Numbered from the stretch's first letter, positions 26,138 through 36,004 are shown. The stretch is DNA of 64,000 nt from Vibrio sp. UBA2441 (GCA_002342685.1 DDQN01000031.1:57539-121538); one strand, 5' to 3'. Numbers and translations: made by a program. Notes: a model not told the origin generated them from the letters alone.

Positions 26138-29100
26138 CTAAAAAGCATCAATTGCATTCTTTACTCTTTTATCCGAAACAGGATAAGGTGTCCCTAACTG
26201 CTGGGCAAAATAACTTACTCTAAGCTCTTCGACCATCCAGCGTATTTCTCTCACATCATCCGGAACAACCATTCCTTTGGGAATTTTATTCAGTAGCTCT
26301 TTGTAATCACTATACACAGATTCGATTTTCAGCATATGCAATCGATCACGATTCGGGTCAATCGGCAATTTTTCCATCCGACGCTCAATTGCTTTCATAT
26401 ACCTTAGAATGTCAGGTAGCTTACGCCAACCACATTCTGTAGCAAAACCTTTAAATATCAAAGCTTCTAACTGCGATTTTATGTCAGAAAGCGCAAACGC
26501 CATGGTAAAGTCTACTTTACCTTTCAACTTTTTATTGATGTTAAATGCGGTGGTAAGAATTGTCTCTACCTGTTGAGCGATATCAACAACCGTATCACCG
26601 AGTTCACCACGAATATGTTCTTTCAACAGCTCAAATTGCTCTGGGTGCCATACCAAGCCACCCTTTTCTTCAATGAGCTTATCAATACCACATGCAATGC
26701 AATCATCGATTAGATCAAGTACTTTTCCATAAGGGTTAAAATATAAACCTAACTTAGATTTATTGGGTAAGTTGGAATGAAGATATTTTACAGGGGATGG
26801 TACATTCAAAAGAACCAAACGACGTTGGCCAGCTTGCATTGCGGAGATTTGCTCTTTTTCAGTTTCAAAAAGCTTAATTTCTACACTGTCTTTGGTATCA
26901 ACTAATGCTGGAAATGCTTTAACATCAAACCCACCACGTTTCTGCTGATAAACTTTTGGTAATTCACCAAAACTCCAAGTATGCAGGTTTTGTTGCTCGA
27001 TATCATCATCAGCTACTTGCGATAAAGTTTCCTGCACTTTGTCTTTTAAGCTTTCTTTCAGCTCATGAAGATCTTTATTTTCTTTTAGCTTACGGCGATG
27101 CTGATCTACAGCTCGGTAAGTTACCTTCAAATGTTCTGGGATTTGCTCCAGATTCCAATCTTCTCGAAACACCTCTACACCGGTCATTCTCTTGAGCTCT
27201 TTTTCCAAAGAATCAAGCAACGGCGCTTGCATCGCATCCGTACGAGCTAAAAATGCATCAGCATAATTCGGGGCAGGAACAAAGTTACGGCGTAGCGTTT
27301 TAGGTAGCGCTTTTATTAAAGAAACAATCAATTCATGACGTAATCCTGGGATTTGCCAATCAAAACCATGAGGTTCAATCTGATTTAAGATAGGTAAAGG
27401 AATATGCACGGTTACACCATCACTATCATCGCCAGGTTCGAACTGATAACTTAGTTTCAGTTTTAAACTGCCTTGGTGCCAAAAATTGGGATAATCAAGA
27501 TCAGTGACATGGCTGGCATCACCGCGGAAAAGCATCTCTTTTTCAAAGTTTAGCTGGTCAGGTTGTTGCTTCGATACCTTCTTCCACCAGCTGTCAAAAT
27601 GTCTTCCGGATACCACTTCCGTACTAACTCTTTGATCATAGAACTCAAATAGCTCATCGTCATCAACCAAAATATCACGACGGCGAGATTTATGTTCTAA
27701 CTCTTCAACTTCTTGGAGCAATTTGCGATTCTTTTTAAAGAAGGCATGTTTGGTTTCCCAATCCCCTTCAACTAATGCAGAACGAATAAAAATTTCGCGA
27801 CTAATAGTTGGGTCTATTGCACCATAATTAATAAGTCGTTTAGGTACAATTGGAATGCCATACAACATGATTTTCTCATGTGCCATTACCGCAGCTTGCT
27901 TTTTGGACCAATGTGGTTCGCTGTAACTACGTTTGATCAAGTGCTTAGCAATAGGTTCGATCCATTCCGGTTGTATTTTAGCAACCACTCGTCCCCACAG
28001 CTTAGATGTTTCAACTAATTCAGCAGAAATAATCCATTTAGGCTGTTTTTTAAATAGTCCGGATGCGGGGAATATATGGAAGCGAGCATTTCTAGCACCC
28101 TGATATTCATTTTTCTCTTGGTCTTTAAGACCTATATGAGACAGCAACCCAACTAAAAGGGCACTGTGAATTCCCTGATAACTTCCCGGTTCATCATTGA
28201 GTTTTGTGTCCATTTCACGCATTGCTTGATGAATCTGAAAATAGACATCTTGCCATTCACGGACACGTAAATAGTTAAGGTACTCTTGTTTACACTGTCT
28301 TCTAAACTGGTTACCTGATAACGACTTTTGCTGAGTTTGAATATAATCCCATAGGTTAACAAAAGTAATAAAGTCAGATTCTTTGTCAAAAAAACGTTTG
28401 TGCTTATCGTCGGATGACTGTTGCTTATCCGAAGGTCTTTCTCTTGGATCTTGGATAGATAGCGCAGCAGCGATCACCATAACTTCTTTTAAACAGGCAA
28501 AGTTAGGTGCTTCAATAACCATACGGGCCAACCTAGGGTCAATAGGCAGGCGGGACAGTTTACGACCAATAGGAGTAAGGCGCTTTTTGGAATCTTTGGC
28601 ATTAACATCAAATGCACCAAGTTCTTCTAGAAGCTTTACGCCATCCTGAATATTTCGCTTGTCAGGAGCTTCTACAAATGGAAAAGCCTGAATATCACCT
28701 AAACCAATCGCTGTCATCTGCAAAATAACGGAAGCAAGGTTGGTACGTAAAATCTCTGGATCAGTAAATTCTGGCCTGGATAAAAAATCTTCTTCAGAAT
28801 AAAGGCGAATACAAATACCGTCCGCAACACGACCACAACGACCTAATCGCTGATTAGCACTCGCCTGAGATACCGACTCTATCGGTAACCTTTGAACTTT
28901 GGTTCTATAGCTATATCGACTAATTCGGGCCGTGCCCGGGTCAATAACGTATTTTATCCCTGGTACCGTAAGTGACGTCTCTGCAACGTTGGTTGCCAGT
29001 ACAATTCTTCGTCCTGTATGGGACTGAAATATTTTGTTTTGCTCTCCAGCAGAAAGCCTAGCGTAAAGAGGAACAATTTCAGTGTCCCTTAAATTGCGCT

Positions 29101-30073
29101 TGTTCAGTGCATCAGCTGTGTCACGTATCTCTCGTTCACCATTCATAAAGATCAGAATGTCACCAAGCCCTTCATCACAGAGCTCATCAACGGCTTCGAA
29201 AATACCTTCTAACTGATCCCTATCATCCGCATCTTCACCTCTTAAAGGACGATAACGTGTTTCGACAGGGAAAGTTCGACCGGACACTTCAATAATGGGG
29301 GCATTGAAAAAGTGCTTAGAAAATCGCTGAGGATCAATGGTTGCCGAAGTAATGATTACTTTCAAATCTGGACGACGAGGAAGCAACTCCTTCAAGTAAC
29401 CCAGAATAAAATCAATGTTTAGACTGCGTTCATGCGCTTCATCGATAATAATCGTATCGTATTGATTCAAAAATCGATCGTGCTGAATTTCTGCCAGTAA
29501 GATACCGTCAGTCATTAATTTTATCTGAGTATTATCAGAAATCTGGTCATTAAAACGAACTTTATAACCGACAAAACTGCCTAGCTCAGATTGCATTTCC
29601 TCCGCAATACGATTCGCTACAGAACGCGCAGCCAGACGACGTGGCTGCGTATGTCCGATAAGACCATACTTACCCCGGCCAAGTTCAGCACAAATTTTGG
29701 GTAACTGAGTCGTTTTCCCTGAACCGGTTTCTCCAGCAACAATAACTACTTGGTTCTCTTCAATTGCCTTAGCAATATCATCTCGTTTTTGGCTTACCGG
29801 GAGTTGCTCTGGATAATCAATAGTAATCTTAGTCGCCAATTTTGCTTGGACAGCCGCCATTGATTTAGCTATATCTAACGCGATTTCATCAAAAACAGCG
29901 TTTCTAGACTCTGGTTTTTTTATTTTACTCGCACCAAAGACTCTTTTTTGCAAACGAAAGCGGTCTTTTATCAGGCATTCTTTTAACGCAGCTCTAAGCT
30001 GGTTTGCGTTGTTAGCCTTAGCATTATTAGTTTCTACGCCCTTGTCTCGGGAGTTTGGCTGTGACGGTGTCAA
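26138..30073 (-). CDS. hrpA: DEAH-box ATP-dependent RNA helicase HrpA
   Basis: A 1311-residue helicase, full length for HrpA (E. coli 1300). Motifs: QVVIVAGETGSGKTTQLPKIC, HTQPRRLAARSVANRIA, IIIDEAHERSLN, ITSATID, ATNVAETSLTVPGIKYVID and QRLGRCGRVADG. The HA2 and OB-fold regions and the long HrpA-specific C-terminal domain (about 700-1311) follow. In E. coli it acts on mRNA and on stalled, colliding ribosomes. The start is a TTG at 30073; an ATG four bases upstream is in another frame and stops at once. Monocistronic. Confidence 0.97.
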   Translation of the reverse strand: MTPSQPNSRDKGVETNNAKANNANQLRAALKECLIKDRFRLQKRVFGASKIKKPESRNAVFDEIALDIAKSMAAVQAKLATKITIDYPEQLPVSQKRDDIAKAIEENQVVIVAGETGSGKTTQLPKICAELGRGKYGLIGHTQPRRLAARSVANRIAEEMQSELGSFVGYKVRFNDQISDNTQIKLMTDGILLAEIQHDRFLNQYDTIIIDEAHERSLNIDFILGYLKELLPRRPDLKVIITSATIDPQRFSKHFFNAPIIEVSGRTFPVETRYRPLRGEDADDRDQLEGIFEAVDELCDEGLGDILIFMNGEREIRDTADALNKRNLRDTEIVPLYARLSAGEQNKIFQSHTGRRIVLATNVAETSLTVPGIKYVIDPGTARISRYSYRTKVQRLPIESVSQASANQRLGRCGRVADGICIRLYSEEDFLSRPEFTDPEILRTNLASVILQMTAIGLGDIQAFPFVEAPDKRNIQDGVKLLEELGAFDVNAKDSKKRLTPIGRKLSRLPIDPRLARMVIEAPNFACLKEVMVIAAALSIQDPRERPSDKQQSSDDKHKRFFDKESDFITFVNLWDYIQTQQKSLSGNQFRRQCKQEYLNYLRVREWQDVYFQIHQAMREMDTKLNDEPGSYQGIHSALLVGLLSHIGLKDQEKNEYQGARNARFHIFPASGLFKKQPKWIISAELVETSKLWGRVVAKIQPEWIEPIAKHLIKRSYSEPHWSKKQAAVMAHEKIMLYGIPIVPKRLINYGAIDPTISREIFIRSALVEGDWETKHAFFKKNRKLLQEVEELEHKSRRRDILVDDDELFEFYDQRVSTEVVSGRHFDSWWKKVSKQQPDQLNFEKEMLFRGDASHVTDLDYPNFWHQGSLKLKLSYQFEPGDDSDGVTVHIPLPILNQIEPHGFDWQIPGLRHELIVSLIKALPKTLRRNFVPAPNYADAFLARTDAMQAPLLDSLEKELKRMTGVEVFREDWNLEQIPEHLKVTYRAVDQHRRKLKENKDLHELKESLKDKVQETLSQVADDDIEQQNLHTWSFGELPKVYQQKRGGFDVKAFPALVDTKDSVEIKLFETEKEQISAMQAGQRRLVLLNVPSPVKYLHSNLPNKSKLGLYFNPYGKVLDLIDDCIACGIDKLIEEKGGLVWHPEQFELLKEHIRGELGDTVVDIAQQVETILTTAFNINKKLKGKVDFTMAFALSDIKSQLEALIFKGFATECGWRKLPDILRYMKAIERRMEKLPIDPNRDRLHMLKIESVYSDYKELLNKIPKGMVVPDDVREIRWMVEELRVSYFAQQLGTPYPVSDKRVKNAIDAF

Positions 30074-30196
30074 AGCATTACCTACATAGTTTTTAAAATT
30101 GTTGCGATTGTATCACAGCCGTTATTGATCACACTATTTAGGTTTTATCGCGAATTGCCGATACAATATCAACACATTAGATAGATAGAAAAAAAC

Positions 30197-30565
30197 ATGA
30201 ACGCAGCAGAGTTAATTACAATCCTCTCCTCCTTTGAGGAGAATACAGAAATAGTAACAGGCGAAGAATGGTTGCCCGAACAATTAATATCAGCAGATTT
30301 TGACGGAAAATTAATCAACCTAAAATTTGATAACGCTCCAGAAGAAGGTTCCGGAGACAGCGAGGCGCGCGGATTCGTTGAGCACGAAGTAGATATGCTG
30401 AAAGATAAAATCGTTCAATTGCTCTTCGATACTGATATACCCGCTAAAGTAAAAGCAGATATGTTTTTAAAGCTATTTCTAATGGTGCACGAAAATAGCA
30501 GTACTGAAGTAGTAGAAATTTTAGAATCCACTCGCTATTTTAAAGAAAAATCATTGGTTTGTTAA
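30197..30565 (+). CDS. Hypothetical acidic protein, 122 residues
   Basis: An unrecognised, acidic, probably cytoplasmic protein. The N-terminal half is mixed with an EEWLPEQLISADFDGKLINLKFD segment suggesting beta strands. The C-terminal half (about 65-120) is predicted helical (HEVDMLKDKIVQLLFDTDIPAKVKADMFLKLFLMVHENSS). It ends with a free cysteine. There is no signal peptide or membrane segment. It is divergent from hrpA (123 bp apart) and 26 bp from the convergent TauE-type gene. The ribosome-binding site is weak (GATAGA), but the frame is complete and not overlapped. Confidence 0.6.
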   Translation: MNAAELITILSSFEENTEIVTGEEWLPEQLISADFDGKLINLKFDNAPEEGSGDSEARGFVEHEVDMLKDKIVQLLFDTDIPAKVKADMFLKLFLMVHENSSTEVVEILESTRYFKEKSLVC

Positions 30566-30591
30566 TTAATTGAGGTTTTCAAGGACGAAAA

Positions 30592-31326
30592 TCAAACAGT
30601 TGCTGTACTTAAACTTTGATAAATGGCACCAATGCCACTGGTTAGACAAAGTACCAGAGCGCCCCAACGAATCCATTGCTTAGACATATATTTTACGCAC
30701 AACAGCGCACAACGATAGCCAAGCCAAGCCGCAGGGATTAGAGGAAGAGTGAGCAAAATATGCTTCATTGTCAAAAAGCCAACGAAAAATTGAACCACCA
30801 GAGATATCATGGAGCTAAATAAGAAAAATGCAGATAAGTTACCTCGGAAAGCGTTCGCGTCTTGGTGCTGTAACAACAATGCCATTGGTGGCCCACCGAT
30901 ACTAGAGGTTGTTCCCATAAAGCCAGACAGAAAACCCGCGAGTGCCATTCTATTTTTAGTAGGTTCTAACCTAAAAGGTAATAGACTTATCACCAGAGAA
31001 ATAAGTACGGCAATGCCAAGCCACAAGGATAGAGTACTTGCCGATATGTAGGTCAAAATACCACCACCAATAACAGACCCCGGAACTCTTCCTATCAGGG
31101 CACTTTTTAAGCCACCAATCTCTATGTTAGAACGGTTTTTCAACGTATTTAATAACGAAATAAACAGAGCAACGATAACAATAGGAGCTGGTACATAATC
31201 TGGTGATAACTGAAACAAAAGTGGCGCCGCAACAATAGCCAGCCCAAAACCAATCGAGCTTTGGACAAAAGAACCTATAAATATAAATACCATAGCGGAC
31301 AACGTGGCGACATTGAGATCAAGCAT
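30592..31326 (-). CDS. TauE/SafE-family (TSUP) membrane permease
   Basis: A 244-residue protein with about eight hydrophobic helices and the TSUP/TauE-SafE duplicated signature: GSFVQSSIGFGLAIVAAPLLF in the first half and GFLSGFMGTTSSIGGPPMALLLQ in the second. GGGAG lies 4 nt ahead of the ATG. Family members move sulfite, sulfoacetate or other organosulfur anions out of the cell; this substrate is unknown. Monocistronic. Confidence 0.9.
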   Translation of the reverse strand: MLDLNVATLSAMVFIFIGSFVQSSIGFGLAIVAAPLLFQLSPDYVPAPIVIVALFISLLNTLKNRSNIEIGGLKSALIGRVPGSVIGGGILTYISASTLSLWLGIAVLISLVISLLPFRLEPTKNRMALAGFLSGFMGTTSSIGGPPMALLLQHQDANAFRGNLSAFFLFSSMISLVVQFFVGFLTMKHILLTLPLIPAAWLGYRCALLCVKYMSKQWIRWGALVLCLTSGIGAIYQSLSTATV

Positions 31327-31464
31327 GCTGCTCCCGGTTGAGATAAAAAGGTATTCTAACTCTTTTCTATTCTTCAGGTAAATTAATGTAATGATTGGCT
31401 TGTAAATTCCAATTCACGCTACAATGTAAAGATAAGTATCAGTAATAAAAGTAAGAGTTGTATT

Positions 31465-31911
31465 ATGTTTTCATCGATCAGTTCCATTTTTAAACAGCTT
31501 CTAGAAGGGCAAGACCTTTCTAAATCATCAGTAACTTCTCCTGATATTGCTGTTGCCGCTCTTCTTTGTCAGGTCGCTTCCGCGGATCAACAAATCGATG
31601 AGCATGAAAGACAAGCCAAACAGTCGCTGCTAACACACCTTTTAGATATAGATAAAAGTGATGCCAAAATACTATTGGAGAAAGCGGAAAAAAGAGCCAC
31701 AGAATCCGTCTCGTTTTATGAATTTACTACTCAGCTGAGAGATATGGAGCAGGAAAAGCGTTTTGAATTAGTCAAAGCAATGTGGGAAGTTGCCAACGCA
31801 GATGACTACATTGACCCATTGGAAGATGCAGTAATTCGTCAGGTAGCTGAGCTATTATACGTCGACCACAGTGAGTTTATTCGCGCAAAATTAAGTGTTC
31901 TTGATAAATAG
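31465..31911 (+). CDS. TerB/DjlA-N-like domain protein
   Basis: A 148-residue all-helical protein formed almost wholly of a TerB-like domain. Two repeats of the acidic metal-binding helix-loop are visible: VASADQQIDEHERQA (about 38-52) and VANADDYIDPLEDAVIRQ (about 111-128). This is the DUF533/TerB/DjlA-N fold linked to metal binding and membrane stress. It stands alone with no other ter genes nearby, so tellurite resistance should not be inferred. Confidence 0.85.
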   Translation: MFSSISSIFKQLLEGQDLSKSSVTSPDIAVAALLCQVASADQQIDEHERQAKQSLLTHLLDIDKSDAKILLEKAEKRATESVSFYEFTTQLRDMEQEKRFELVKAMWEVANADDYIDPLEDAVIRQVAELLYVDHSEFIRAKLSVLDK

Positions 31912-31933
31912 GCAGGCAAATCTCAAGCCTTAT

Positions 31934-31957
31934 AGCAACAACACTACCGTTGTTGCT
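31934..31957. terminator. Hairpin between convergent TerB and exonuclease genes
   Basis: Arms AGCAACAAC (31934-31942) and GTTGTTGCT (31949-31957), 6-nt loop. No T-run follows, so a terminator role is only suggested by its place between two convergent stops. Confidence 0.45.
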
Positions 31958-31981
31958 CGACATATCAAAAAGCGGAAAACT

Positions 31982-32512
31982 CTACAACATCGTTAAGGCG
32001 AGCTTCGCTAGATTATAAGCGTCTACATAACCTGAATGCTGTCTCCCTTCCCATTCTATACCTTTTGATTCCTGCGCCGCTTTGTGCCCGATCCGTTTAT
32101 CTTTCAGGCGGTTCTGAATACGAAAAATAGTGGCAAGATTGATAAACTCTTTAAATGGCATCTCAACACCTTTCGCTAAGCATTCTTCACGCAATATATG
32201 ATCGTCTCGACCCCATGCAGCATAGATCTTATTAGGTCCACCAAAATTTTTAATCATTGAGTGAACGACAGAGTTAAGCTCTCTACCCTGCTTTTGAATC
32301 TTACGGGGAGTGATGCCAGTCAACTCAGTGCAGAACTCAGATACTTCGTCACTTTCAGGTTTAATATAATATTGAGCACGCTTAACAATTTCTTGTTTTA
32401 CAAGATCGATTTCCGCTAAGCCAATTTCAATAATTTCACCCGTTGAACCAACACCATCAATGTTCCAACAGCACATTTCCAAATCGAAACAAACGACTCG
32501 GTTATAATTCAT
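31982..32512 (-). CDS. DEDDh 3'-5' exonuclease (KapD/ERI1-like)
   Basis: A 176-residue exonuclease-domain protein. Exo I is FDLEMCCWN (D and E metal ligands near residues 10-12), exo II lies around AAWGRDDHILREE, and exo III is HSGYVDAYNLAKLAL (H and D near residues 159-163), giving DEDDh. The short length and the WNxDGVGSTGEIIEIG segment resemble the KapD/ERI1 group that trims RNA, more than the DNA polymerase epsilon subunit. Cytoplasmic. Its substrate is not known. Confidence 0.88.
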   Translation of the reverse strand: MNYNRVVCFDLEMCCWNIDGVGSTGEIIEIGLAEIDLVKQEIVKRAQYYIKPESDEVSEFCTELTGITPRKIQKQGRELNSVVHSMIKNFGGPNKIYAAWGRDDHILREECLAKGVEMPFKEFINLATIFRIQNRLKDKRIGHKAAQESKGIEWEGRQHSGYVDAYNLAKLALTML

Positions 32513-32679
32513 TTTATACCTATGAAGTAGGACTTTAATCGACGCAGGATTTTAGCCTATCGTAAGCCATGTGAACAGTTTAACTAAGACTAAATAATCA
32601 ATAATGACAACAAAACAGCCTTCAGTGCCGCTAAAATGCTTTATTTATTTAGTGTTGTTCTAGCAGAAGGCAAACGTTC

Positions 32680-34203
32680 CTAGTTACCACTTGATACAGA
32701 AACACAATTTTTCCCTTTTTCTTTACTTTTATATAATTCCAAATCAACGTTCTGGGCAAATTGTTCCATATCTTCACCATGCCAAATTGCACCGCCAATA
32801 CTAATGGAAAGCGATACGTCATGTTCGGCAATGAGCGGATAATTAGCCACCATCGTCCGCATTGATTCTGCATGATTTGTCAGTTCATCGACGGCATTCA
32901 ACCTAGATAATACATAAAACTCATCACCGCCTACTCGAAATAACTTATCATTATCATATAGCGCTGCGGTAACCTTTTCTGCAATGTGCCTCAACGCCGC
33001 ATCACCTGTAGGGTGACCATGCCTATCATTGATAATTTTGAAATTATCTACGTCAAAGGTAAGCAAACCAAAAGGTTCACCCAGGGAAATCCACGCTTCA
33101 AACAATTCATTAAAAGCTCTTCGGTTTAATGTGTTGGTTTGAGGATCATGATTAACCAAATAATTAAGCTCGTCCGTTCTGCTTTCTAGTTCTTTTTCAA
33201 GCAACTCTTTCTGTTTCTCTTCTTTATAAGCCATCCGAGATAATAGAAACGAGATAATAAGACCTAATAAACCGATAAATAATAAAGACGCTTTATCACT
33301 CTCAATCATGCCTTTTTGGAATCTGTATTGTAAAGACCAGGCTCTATTAGGGAAATAAAGTGCATCGCTAAGCTCCAAACTGAATGGTTCCTCCCAGTGA
33401 GGACTCTGGTAAAGATTGGGGGCGTCACTTGAATCAAATCCGGTATCCACAATTTTTATCGCGACATCAGACTCGTTCATGCTATCAGAAATAAGTGCAT
33501 TAAAATAAATACTTGCACGAAGCACTCCAATAACAATACCTTTTAGTTCTCCACCTTTTTTTTCAAACACCGGATAATAAACCAGAAAACCATCTTTGGT
33601 TTTGTGGCTATAAATGTCATCTTGAAGAAGTGTCACTTTATCCGATAAACTCGGTTTACCACTTTCCTTAACTCGCTGAAGTACTTTTGCAAAACGCTCT
33701 TTCGTAGAATAAAACCCCAACACCTGAAGGTTCTCACTGGTTCGCGGGTAGACATCCGTCGCAATATATCTTGCGACTGCCGTATTAGCGTCGTGACCAA
33801 AATCAATGCCATTATTCGCAATGGTCGTATATAGGTTAACTTCAGAAAAAATCTGATTTATCAATTGTAAATGTGTATTGATGTCTTTACTTTCGACTTT
33901 CTGCATCCACTGCACTGCAACTAAACTCAACGTTTGGCTTGTCAAGCCTTCAGCAAAATCTGGAAAATGGTGCCAATCTTCTTGCTCTGTCGAATGAAAA
34001 AAGTTGGCAGCAGATCCAATATAGTCGAGGTCATTATAAATCTGACTACGTAATAATTTTGTCCATCGCTCGACTGCTATTTCAGCGAACGCAACTGCAT
34101 TTTCACGTTGAAAATTCGAAAGAGAAAAGATAGCAACTGCCGTCAAAAGCATCGAAATCAAAAATAAGATGAGAGGTCGAAAACCAACGCGCTTTTTATC
34201 CAA
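32680..34203 (-). CDS. CHASE-domain diguanylate cyclase
   Basis: A 507-residue membrane protein: first helix (about 9-28), periplasmic CHASE-type sensor (about 40-290, including the AVQWMQKVESKD and DVYPRTSENLQVLGFYS segments), second helix (about 298-318), short coiled linker, then a GGDEF domain with an intact active site GGDEF near residue 437. The inhibitory RxxD site expected five residues upstream reads YDND, so product inhibition through this site is unlikely. It should make cyclic di-GMP in response to an extracytoplasmic signal. The start is a TTG with AAGGTGA 6 nt upstream. Confidence 0.92.
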   Translation of the reverse strand: MDKKRVGFRPLILFLISMLLTAVAIFSLSNFQRENAVAFAEIAVERWTKLLRSQIYNDLDYIGSAANFFHSTEQEDWHHFPDFAEGLTSQTLSLVAVQWMQKVESKDINTHLQLINQIFSEVNLYTTIANNGIDFGHDANTAVARYIATDVYPRTSENLQVLGFYSTKERFAKVLQRVKESGKPSLSDKVTLLQDDIYSHKTKDGFLVYYPVFEKKGGELKGIVIGVLRASIYFNALISDSMNESDVAIKIVDTGFDSSDAPNLYQSPHWEEPFSLELSDALYFPNRAWSLQYRFQKGMIESDKASLLFIGLLGLIISFLLSRMAYKEEKQKELLEKELESRTDELNYLVNHDPQTNTLNRRAFNELFEAWISLGEPFGLLTFDVDNFKIINDRHGHPTGDAALRHIAEKVTAALYDNDKLFRVGGDEFYVLSRLNAVDELTNHAESMRTMVANYPLIAEHDVSLSISIGGAIWHGEDMEQFAQNVDLELYKSKEKGKNCVSVSSGN

Positions 34204-34311
34204 TTATTTCACCTTATAAATATAATTAATATCTACTAATAATAGCTTATGACGAGAGATTGACTTCAACAAGTCGTGAAAGCTAGGTATTGAGCGAAAT
34301 CATACCAATAG

Positions 34312-34339
34312 AAAAAAACACCAAACATGGTGTTTTTTT
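34312..34339 (-). terminator. Terminator downstream of the 157-residue conserved gene
   Basis: Arms AAAAAAACACCA (34312-34323) and TGGTGTTTTTTT (34328-34339) with a 4-nt loop. Placed 4 bp after the stop of the minus-strand gene at 34343. Confidence 0.9.
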
Positions 34340-34342
34340 TGG

Positions 34343-34816
34343 TTAAATTCTTTCACCAATTTTAACTGAGCCATTGCTAGAAAACCACAATGCCTGCTTT
34401 CTTCTTCGACCGATTAAAATAGGACCGTCATCGAAGAACAAAAAATTTTTCCAGTTTCGCTTAAAAACACCCCATTTAGTTTCGATGACATTATATTTTT
34501 CATAACAAAAATAAACAGTAACATCGTCTTGCCAGTCGATATGATGAACAATATCTGATGGTAGAGCAGGTTCATTGCTCTCCCACTCTTTCATCCAGTC
34601 AACTTCACTTGTCCAGTTATTCTTTTTAACCGGCCAGTCTTGAGGGCTTAACCTTTCGGCATCTGGGCTCTGACTACTAATATTCTCAATCCATAATTGT
34701 GAAGAACGGGCTTGAGTCATTGGTTTAATTAAGCTTAAGTCTGCATCACTTACTGGCATCGACTTATGGGTGAATATCCATTTGCGGTTATATTCTTCTA
34801 AATTTATATAGGACAT
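34343..34816 (-). CDS. Conserved hypothetical protein (possible DUF2947 family)
   Basis: A 157-residue soluble protein unusually rich in tryptophan (about ten) and aromatic residues, with no signal peptide or membrane segment. It resembles the uncharacterised vibrio/alteromonad DUF2947 group, though I name that family from memory and not firmly. It has a good ribosome-binding site (AGGAG, 5 nt before the ATG). It follows the HD-hydrolase gene by 16 nt on the same strand, so it is likely the last gene of the tyrR-rimJ-HD transcript. Confidence 0.7.
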   Translation of the reverse strand: MSYINLEEYNRKWIFTHKSMPVSDADLSLIKPMTQARSSQLWIENISSQSPDAERLSPQDWPVKKNNWTSEVDWMKEWESNEPALPSDIVHHIDWQDDVTVYFCYEKYNVIETKWGVFKRNWKNFLFFDDGPILIGRRRKQALWFSSNGSVKIGERI

Positions 34817-34832
34817 TAATACTCCTGACAGA

Positions 34833-35426
34833 TTATGGCTTAAGCCAGCCTTTACTCACTGAATCATCAATGACTTGAAGCGCTTTTTGCCACAACGCTG
34901 TCGATCCTTTTTCGATACGTTGATTGATATCAATCACTTGCTGGCGTGCAATTCCATGTTCAACCCAGCTCTGTCCTTGATTATTGTGATTCATTAATAT
35001 TGGGATGATCCGATCAAGCGCTTTGGCGAATCGAGCATCTGCTGTTTCAGCCGACTCGAATTCACTCCAAATAGCCATTAGCTTTTTCCCCTGCTCTTCT
35101 GGCAGCCTTCCAAAAAGGCGCTCAGCGGCTTCTAGCTCTTTTTCCTCTTGCAACTTTGATGCTGTCGTGTCATAGACAAAAGTGTCACCTGCGTCAATTT
35201 CCACAATATCGTGCAGCAATAACATTTTTAATACCCGGCCTATCTCGACCGGTTCATTAGCATGCTCTTCGAGTAAAAGGGCCATTAACGCGACATGCCA
35301 ACTATGTTCAGCACTGTTTTCGAATCTCTTGTCGGCACACTTTACTCTGGTTCTTCGTAATACGGCTTTTAATTGGTCTAATTCCATGATTAGAGCCAAC
35401 TGTTTGGTTAATCTTTCGTTATTCAT
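34833..35426 (-). CDS. HD-domain hydrolase (YfbR-like nucleotidase fold)
   Basis: A 197-residue HD-superfamily phosphohydrolase. The metal site is visible: H40/H44-like residues in NSAEHSWHVALMALLL, HD in MLLLHDIVEIDAGDTF, and a distal D in FAKALDRIIPILMN. This pattern matches the YfbR/YGK1 group of nucleoside monophosphate phosphatases. Its start codon overlaps the rimJ stop by one base (TAATG), implying translational coupling. The natural substrate is not known; 5'-deoxynucleotidase activity is inferred from family. Confidence 0.85.
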   Translation of the reverse strand: MNNERLTKQLALIMELDQLKAVLRRTRVKCADKRFENSAEHSWHVALMALLLEEHANEPVEIGRVLKMLLLHDIVEIDAGDTFVYDTTASKLQEEKELEAAERLFGRLPEEQGKKLMAIWSEFESAETADARFAKALDRIIPILMNHNNQGQSWVEHGIARQQVIDINQRIEKGSTALWQKALQVIDDSVSKGWLKP

Positions 35427-36004
35427 TATTTATCTTGCCAATCTGAATTTATCAATGCGGTAAGGTTATGGCCTTCCCATTGACCATTAATCAGTAGGTA
35501 GTCTTTTGCAAAACCTACAGACTCAAACCCATTAGACTGTAATACGGTCGCACTTTTTTCATTTCGGGGCATGTAGCTTGCTGAAATTCGATGTAGATTT
35601 TGTTCTTTGAACATCCAATCACAAGCCAACTTAAGTGCCGTACGCATAGTTCCTTGACCCTGCGCATTTTCGTCCAATGAATAACCCACATTGCATGAAT
35701 GCAACGGAAAGCGAACAAGGTTACTAAATGAGACAGTTCCTAGCATTTTACCACTAGGTAAGTCGATAACCAGACAATAGAACCCTAAGCCCATGAGGTG
35801 TAATTCCGTCAGTTTTATTAGTTTTTGTTTCCATCCTGACTCGGTAAAAAATTCCTCTTCCCTTTTAGGCTCCCATGGCTTTAAAAATTCTCTGTTTTTA
35901 ACAAAATAACCGCTAATAAGATTAGCGTCATCCTTTCTAGCCAATCGAACTTGTATATTGCCAGCCCGTAGGTCCATTTTTCTAAATTTAAAATCACGCC
36001 ACAT
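35426..36004 (-). CDS. rimJ: Ribosomal-protein S5 alanine N-acetyltransferase RimJ
   Basis: A 192-residue GNAT-fold acetyltransferase closely following E. coli RimJ: NREFLKPWEPKREEEFFTESGW near the N terminus, the acetyl-CoA motif NAQGQGTMRTAL, and a HRISASYMPRNEKSATVLQSNGFE helix ending in AKDYLLINGQW and HNLTALINSDW. It acetylates the N-terminal alanine of ribosomal protein S5. It is joined to tyrR upstream and to the HD-hydrolase gene downstream by single-base TAATG overlaps. Confidence 0.93.
   Translation of the reverse strand: MWRDFKFRKMDLRAGNIQVRLARKDDANLISGYFVKNREFLKPWEPKREEEFFTESGWKQKLIKLTELHLMGLGFYCLVIDLPSGKMLGTVSFSNLVRFPLHSCNVGYSLDENAQGQGTMRTALKLACDWMFKEQNLHRISASYMPRNEKSATVLQSNGFESVGFAKDYLLINGQWEGHNLTALINSDWQDK

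Noticed and set aside
31465..31911. Tellurite-resistance island suggested by the TerB-like protein
   Set aside because: No TerA, TerC, TerD, TerE or TerZ neighbours; the TerB domain alone does not imply tellurite resistance.
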